In this document: piece by piece, positions 60,159 through 64,000 of the stretch
How the letters are laid out: every line of letters begins with the position of its first letter
Numbering within the stretch: position 1 is the first letter of the stretch
Source: Sycobia sp. Sy_11
Lineage: Eukaryota; Arthropoda; Insecta; Hymenoptera; Epichrysomallidae
DNA: 64,000 bases
Assembly: GCA_018907035.1 (NCBI GenBank)
Contig: JACCIC010000062.1
Coordinates: forward strand, 1,018,501-1,082,500
Direction of reading: 5' to 3'
The notes under the pieces: model-generated
The model's input: only the letters and a program-made list of their open reading frames with translations
What the model was told of the DNA's origin: nothing
The model's database searches: none
Translations under genes and position numbers: made by a program

Positions 60159-60307
60159 GTGAAGCAGTGGAAAAGGTAAAATTTACGTATTTATTGGAGA
60201 CTGCAATTATCTGTATCCCTGTATTTTGTGTACAAAATAATTCAGTATGCAGTTCTAATCATTTAAAATATAATTTCCAATTCTTCATTGGTTTACGAAT
60301 ATATTGA
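60159..60307 (+). CDS. Candidate alternative terminal exon without fingers, weak
   Basis: After a strong acceptor (TTTTATTTTTTTAG, ending 60158), the same two-base phase as the lola exons opens a frame of 48 codons starting EAVEKVKFTYLLETA and ending at a TGA at 60305-60307. An internal GTAAAA at 60176 could be a donor for a 17-base microexon. There is no zinc finger. A few Drosophila Lola isoforms lack fingers, so it is possible, but chance is a serious alternative. Confidence 0.2.
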
Positions 60308-61882
60308 TTAATTTATATTTATTTTTATTTTCATTTATGTATTTATATAATAAAATTAATTCAACTATTGGTGTCAAAGAAACTCATTAACAATGTTTCA
60401 AAGATATTCATGTGTTTTATTTTATCTTTTACCGTATAGTTATGATTTAGAAATAATTTTTTTTGCTTGAGCTACTGGTTTATAATTTCAAAGCTGACTT
60501 TTCATGCTATACCTATAGAAATATTTGATTTTAGTATCGTATTTATTTATACCGCTTTATATTTTAGACTTTTAAAATACTGTCTCTCCTAACTTATATT
60601 TCTTTTAGTGAAAAGAGCTATTTAAGAATGGTTAAGGATTGCTTCAAACTTTAATCTAAGTATCAAATTTAATCTCATTTCATTTAAGAAAAATAAAAAT
60701 ATTAGCATTAGTTTTTAATCTATTATTTACGAAATCGTTTATACTGATATATAATTAGTTGGTTAAATAAAAGACTAACGTTACAATAATAAATAAAACT
60801 TTCTCTGAAATCGATTAAAGGTTTGTAAGAAAGTAATTTCTATTATTTTAATAAAAATGTATTCGTAAAGTGCAAATTATATATTTAACTATTATAGGAG
60901 ATGTTTCTTCCAGTATATGATGCTTCAAAATTAAAGTCTAAAAATTTAATTAAACTAACCTAAACAGAATATTTTTAAATTGTTAACAATCATTTTTTAT
61001 CGTGAATTGAATTTTTAGAAATTTCTAGTGTTCGTTGATAGAACACAAAGTCGGTTCCTAAGTATTACATGAGATATATCATGAACTCTTATAATATGAA
61101 AACGATATAGCAAATTGAATTTTTCAAAAAATTTATAATTTATTTTTTAAATAAAAAATTGAAATATATTTATGATTAAAGTCAAATGTGTCGGACGTAT
61201 TTTCTAAGAAAAAGTACAATATATTATATTAAAATCGAATTAATGGTTAAATTTTTTGAAAATCTTTAGGGATTAAAGGTTTGCAAGAATGCTTTATTCG
61301 AAAGTAGCAAGTATTTTCAAAATATTAATAATTTTAAAAATAAATTCTGATATATAAATTTCATATCTTGTTGCATAATTGCTATTTAATTAACCAAAAG
61401 TAATATCGTAATGCAAAGAAAAGTTTTTCTCAATTTTAAAGAGATCAGATACATCAAGTATATGTTATTCACAAATTATTACAGGAAAATTTTTCGATAA
61501 ATCCAATAATTGATACCTTGTGTATTTACTAAAACTATAAACAGAAATATATAAAATGATTAATAAAATGAATGATAAAATGAAAAATAAACAGCTTTCA
61601 TTCCATTAATTCTATTTATATTAAAATCTTATCTTAATTATTATTAAAAATTTCTGTAAATGAAGAAACTCGTCAAGATTTTGTGTAATTTTAATGATAG
61701 TAAAGAGAAATTCGATAAGTCTGAAGTTTTAAAAATGATATCAAAGTTATAGAAATCGTAAATTTTCATACGAATGCCATTTATAAAAAAACTTTCTTTT
61801 TTTTATTAAAATTTTTTTTTCAACTGAAAAATGGATATACTTCTTTTCATTTAATTCATTGCAAAATCTATTTTTGTTGTAG
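60308..61882. other. AT-rich intronic DNA
   Basis: No gene recognised. The stretch ends with the acceptor TTTTTGTTGTAG. Confidence 0.5.
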
Positions 61883-62199
61883 CGCAAAATTTGAGCCTTG
61901 CAGATTTCCGTCGTTCAACCTCGTCGTGGCATTCGTGGTATGTCCCGTCAATCGTCTGGCGTTCGCCGAACGTTGGCAGCCCCAACTCTGACAAGGATAC
62001 TTTAGGAAGTGTCGATGTCAAGGAGTTCCCCTGCCAGGACTGTGGTCGAGTTTACAAATTAAAGAGTAGCTTGAGGAATCATCGTAAATGGGAGTGTGGC
62101 AAAGAGCCGCAGTTCCAATGCCCGTACTGCGCATACAGAGCTAAACAGAAGATGCACGTGGCCAGGCACATTGAGCGCGTGCATAAAGACAAAATCTAG
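61883..62199 (+). CDS. lola: lola-type alternative C-terminal zinc-finger exon 3
   Basis: The exon starts after TTGTTGTAG (61882) in the two-base phase and reads to TAG at 62197-62199. A second acceptor (CTTGCAG, exon start 61904) is in the same phase 21 bases later. The C2HC finger begins at 62032 (CQDCGRVYKLKSSLRNH) and the C2H2 finger at 62119 (CPYCAYRAKQKMHVARHIE), with spacings C-x2-C-x12-H-x4-C and C-x2-C-x12-H-x4-H. The codon use is clearly GC-richer than the flanks. The linker (GKEPQF) parallels exon 1. It lacks a BTB domain, as the others do. AATAAA at 63008 is a possible polyadenylation signal. Confidence 0.87.
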
Positions 62200-63989
62200 C
62201 AAAAGTACTCCATTTAAGCTAGCAACAGTCTCGTTACTTTTCAATATTTGATTGCTTTTCTCGCTATCGAAGTGACGAGGAAAATCTTGCTAAATTTTCA
62301 GTCAAAGATACGCTTGTTGGCTTATTAATAGACAAAAATTAATGCATGGAGAGCGATATGTTGATGCGTATCTTTATTTTTTCTTTTTTTTTTTAACTCT
62401 TTGAGCTTTTCAAAATGCTCTACGTGATAATCTAAATTGACTCAACCTGGGTAAAAAATGATGGCTGGCGAAAGCTTTTTTAAATTTTTGTTGTGATATT
62501 TTTTCTCTTTTCATTTTTCCAATGAAAAAAGCCAGGTTTTTAAAAATTTTATTTTAATATGTGATTCATTATTTTTTTATGTCATTAATTAAGGATCGTC
62601 GCAAACTTTCAAAATATTTTGAAATTACGATATAGGAAACTTTTTCGTTTTATCTCTTATTACAAGAAATATTGATTCGATTTCTTTTCAACATTATCGG
62701 AAACGATAACATATCCATTCAAAGGATATAAAGTAAAACAATTTATTATGTTTTTGCTAACGTAAATTCCATTGCTTTAAGAAAGAAATTGATGAGGTAA
62801 GCGTAATTTTGTGTATAATATATAGTAAGTTTAGACTTAGGTAAAAAATTTTAGCTTTTTATTAAAAAATCTGACAATAACGCAAAAAATTTCTGGTATA
62901 AAGCATTATTTAGAGTTTGGTGATAAATTAAGAAGCACGAAACGTAAAAGGATTTAAATTAAAAAATCCACTTATTTTGTGTATCTCATTATAGTGAACT
63001 GCTGAAAAATAAAATATCACACAGGCACCACCAAAATTATTATTACTTTCTATTTTTTGAAAATTGAAAAAAGCTATCTCCATTTAGGAGTTTAATATAA
63101 ATTTTTTAAAATTTTGAGATTTATTTTCTCTATGGAAGATCTTTAAATCGGATTTTTTATTCAATAAAACTTTCATCTATCGAGCAAATACGTAAGTTTA
63201 CTTTTTTAAATTTATTTAAATAAATAAATAAAATAAAAATAAATAGTAAATAATTTTTTAATTATTTTTTTGAATTTATAAACCTTTATGTATAAGTGAC
63301 TTTGAAAACATAGCTATGCTAAATTCGTTTTTGTTTTCACTGCTGAGTAAATTACATTTAAAGGAAGGGCCATATTCCAATTAAATAAGACAATTGGAGG
63401 GACCGGAAGTCATTATTATAATTTTTCATGGGAGATTTTTATCAAATAATACAAAATCATATATAGAGGATTGGGAAGGGTATAAATACATTAAAAATTC
63501 ATAATTTGCGCACAAGCCATACTTTCATATCTGTAAAATTTTTCATAAAGCTTCATTATATTTCTAGCATCATGCAAATATACAACTATAGAATAGGATA
63601 TGGTATAAAAAGAGCCTTTTGTATGAAGTCATTATTTACGAAGATGAAATCTTTAGTTTATATTATCTTTAACCTATATCGCGTATTTCATAAATAATAT
63701 ACTTATTATAGTAAATGATTCTTAATACCAAAAACATTTTAATATATTATTTTTTCTTTTGCCTTTGTAAGTTGAATAACATTTTATATTATTTTAAAAG
63801 ATACTATAAATTATAAAGCAAGTTTTTAGTTATTCAATTATATTATTTGACAATACGTGCTTTTTAATTAAATTATTAATTTAATTAAATTATTTACAAC
63901 TCTAATAAAATAGTTAAATATGTAATGAATAGCTTTTGTTTTTGGTTAGTATAAGGTTCTTTTATTATTTAAAGTTCTAACTTTTTCAG
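62200..63989. other. 3' UTR and AT-rich intron up to the last acceptor
   Basis: No gene recognised. The 63-codon frame at 63506 has no motif. Confidence 0.5.
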
Positions 63990-64000
63990 ATGTTGTCACT
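63990..64000 (+). CDS. Probable start of a further lola-type exon, cut by window end
   Basis: TTCTAAC (a branch-point-like heptamer) followed by TTTTTCAG ends at 63989. The remaining 11 bases give AT plus three codons (GTT GTC ACT) in the same phase as the three zinc-finger exons. The AT start repeats that of exon 1. Only the position and phase support this. Confidence 0.35.

Overview
The window looks like AT-rich insect chromosomal DNA, probably hymenopteran and possibly an ant. The basis is the very low GC content, the density of (TA)n microsatellites, the mix of mariner, I-type, R1-type and BEL/Pao elements, and three zinc-finger exons of the type found in the insect gene lola (longitudinals lacking). 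No species call can be made from the sequence alone.

The only host coding sequence I can support strongly lies on the plus strand. It consists of three separate C-terminal exons at 13384-13727, 57201-57649 and 61883-62199. Each encodes one C2HC plus one C2H2 finger with the same internal spacing and then stops. Each begins behind a splice acceptor in the same phase: two bases of a split codon, then the open frame. This is the arrangement expected of mutually alternative 3' terminal exons joined to one shared upstream BTB exon, which is not in the window. A further acceptor in that phase sits in the last bases (exon start 63990), so the exon series probably continues to the right. A TATA-bearing, CT-repeat-rich promoter candidate at about 50.67-50.89 kb lies inside the array, upstream of the second and third exons. 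Weaker candidate exons are noted at 16052, 52409 and 60159.

The rest is mostly transposon debris. From left to right: an RNase-H-bearing I-type LINE (1 to about 4.7 kb, minus); a mariner copy split by a tRNA-derived SINE (4.84-5.87 kb); a TIR element (6.16-6.57 kb); a complete but mutated mariner with TIRs and TA duplication (6.595-7.846 kb); a third mariner relic (9.0-9.8 kb); a possible LTR with a 148-bp tandem repeat (10.64-11.23 kb); two R1-like LINE fragments (18.6-22.45 kb); an inverted-repeat pair (25.2-26.3 kb); a TIR element (27.67-28.15 kb); a GC-rich insertion inside a tandem duplication (29.14-30.34 kb); a mariner-type MITE (33.41-33.82 kb); a larger TIR element (34.07-35.45 kb); a second SINE copy (36.0 kb); a mariner N-terminal relic (36.5-36.87 kb); a degenerate BEL/Pao element (38.28-40.61 kb); palindrome and hairpin clusters (42.5-43.8 kb); a diverged tandem repeat (46.7-47.6 kb); a long fold-back (55.0-55.3 kb); and a third SINE copy (55.6 kb). 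From about 56 kb rightward, recognisable transposons are scarce and the two close lola exons lie there.

No rRNA, functional tRNA, CRISPR or bacterial-type features were seen. No transposon here appears to encode an intact protein.
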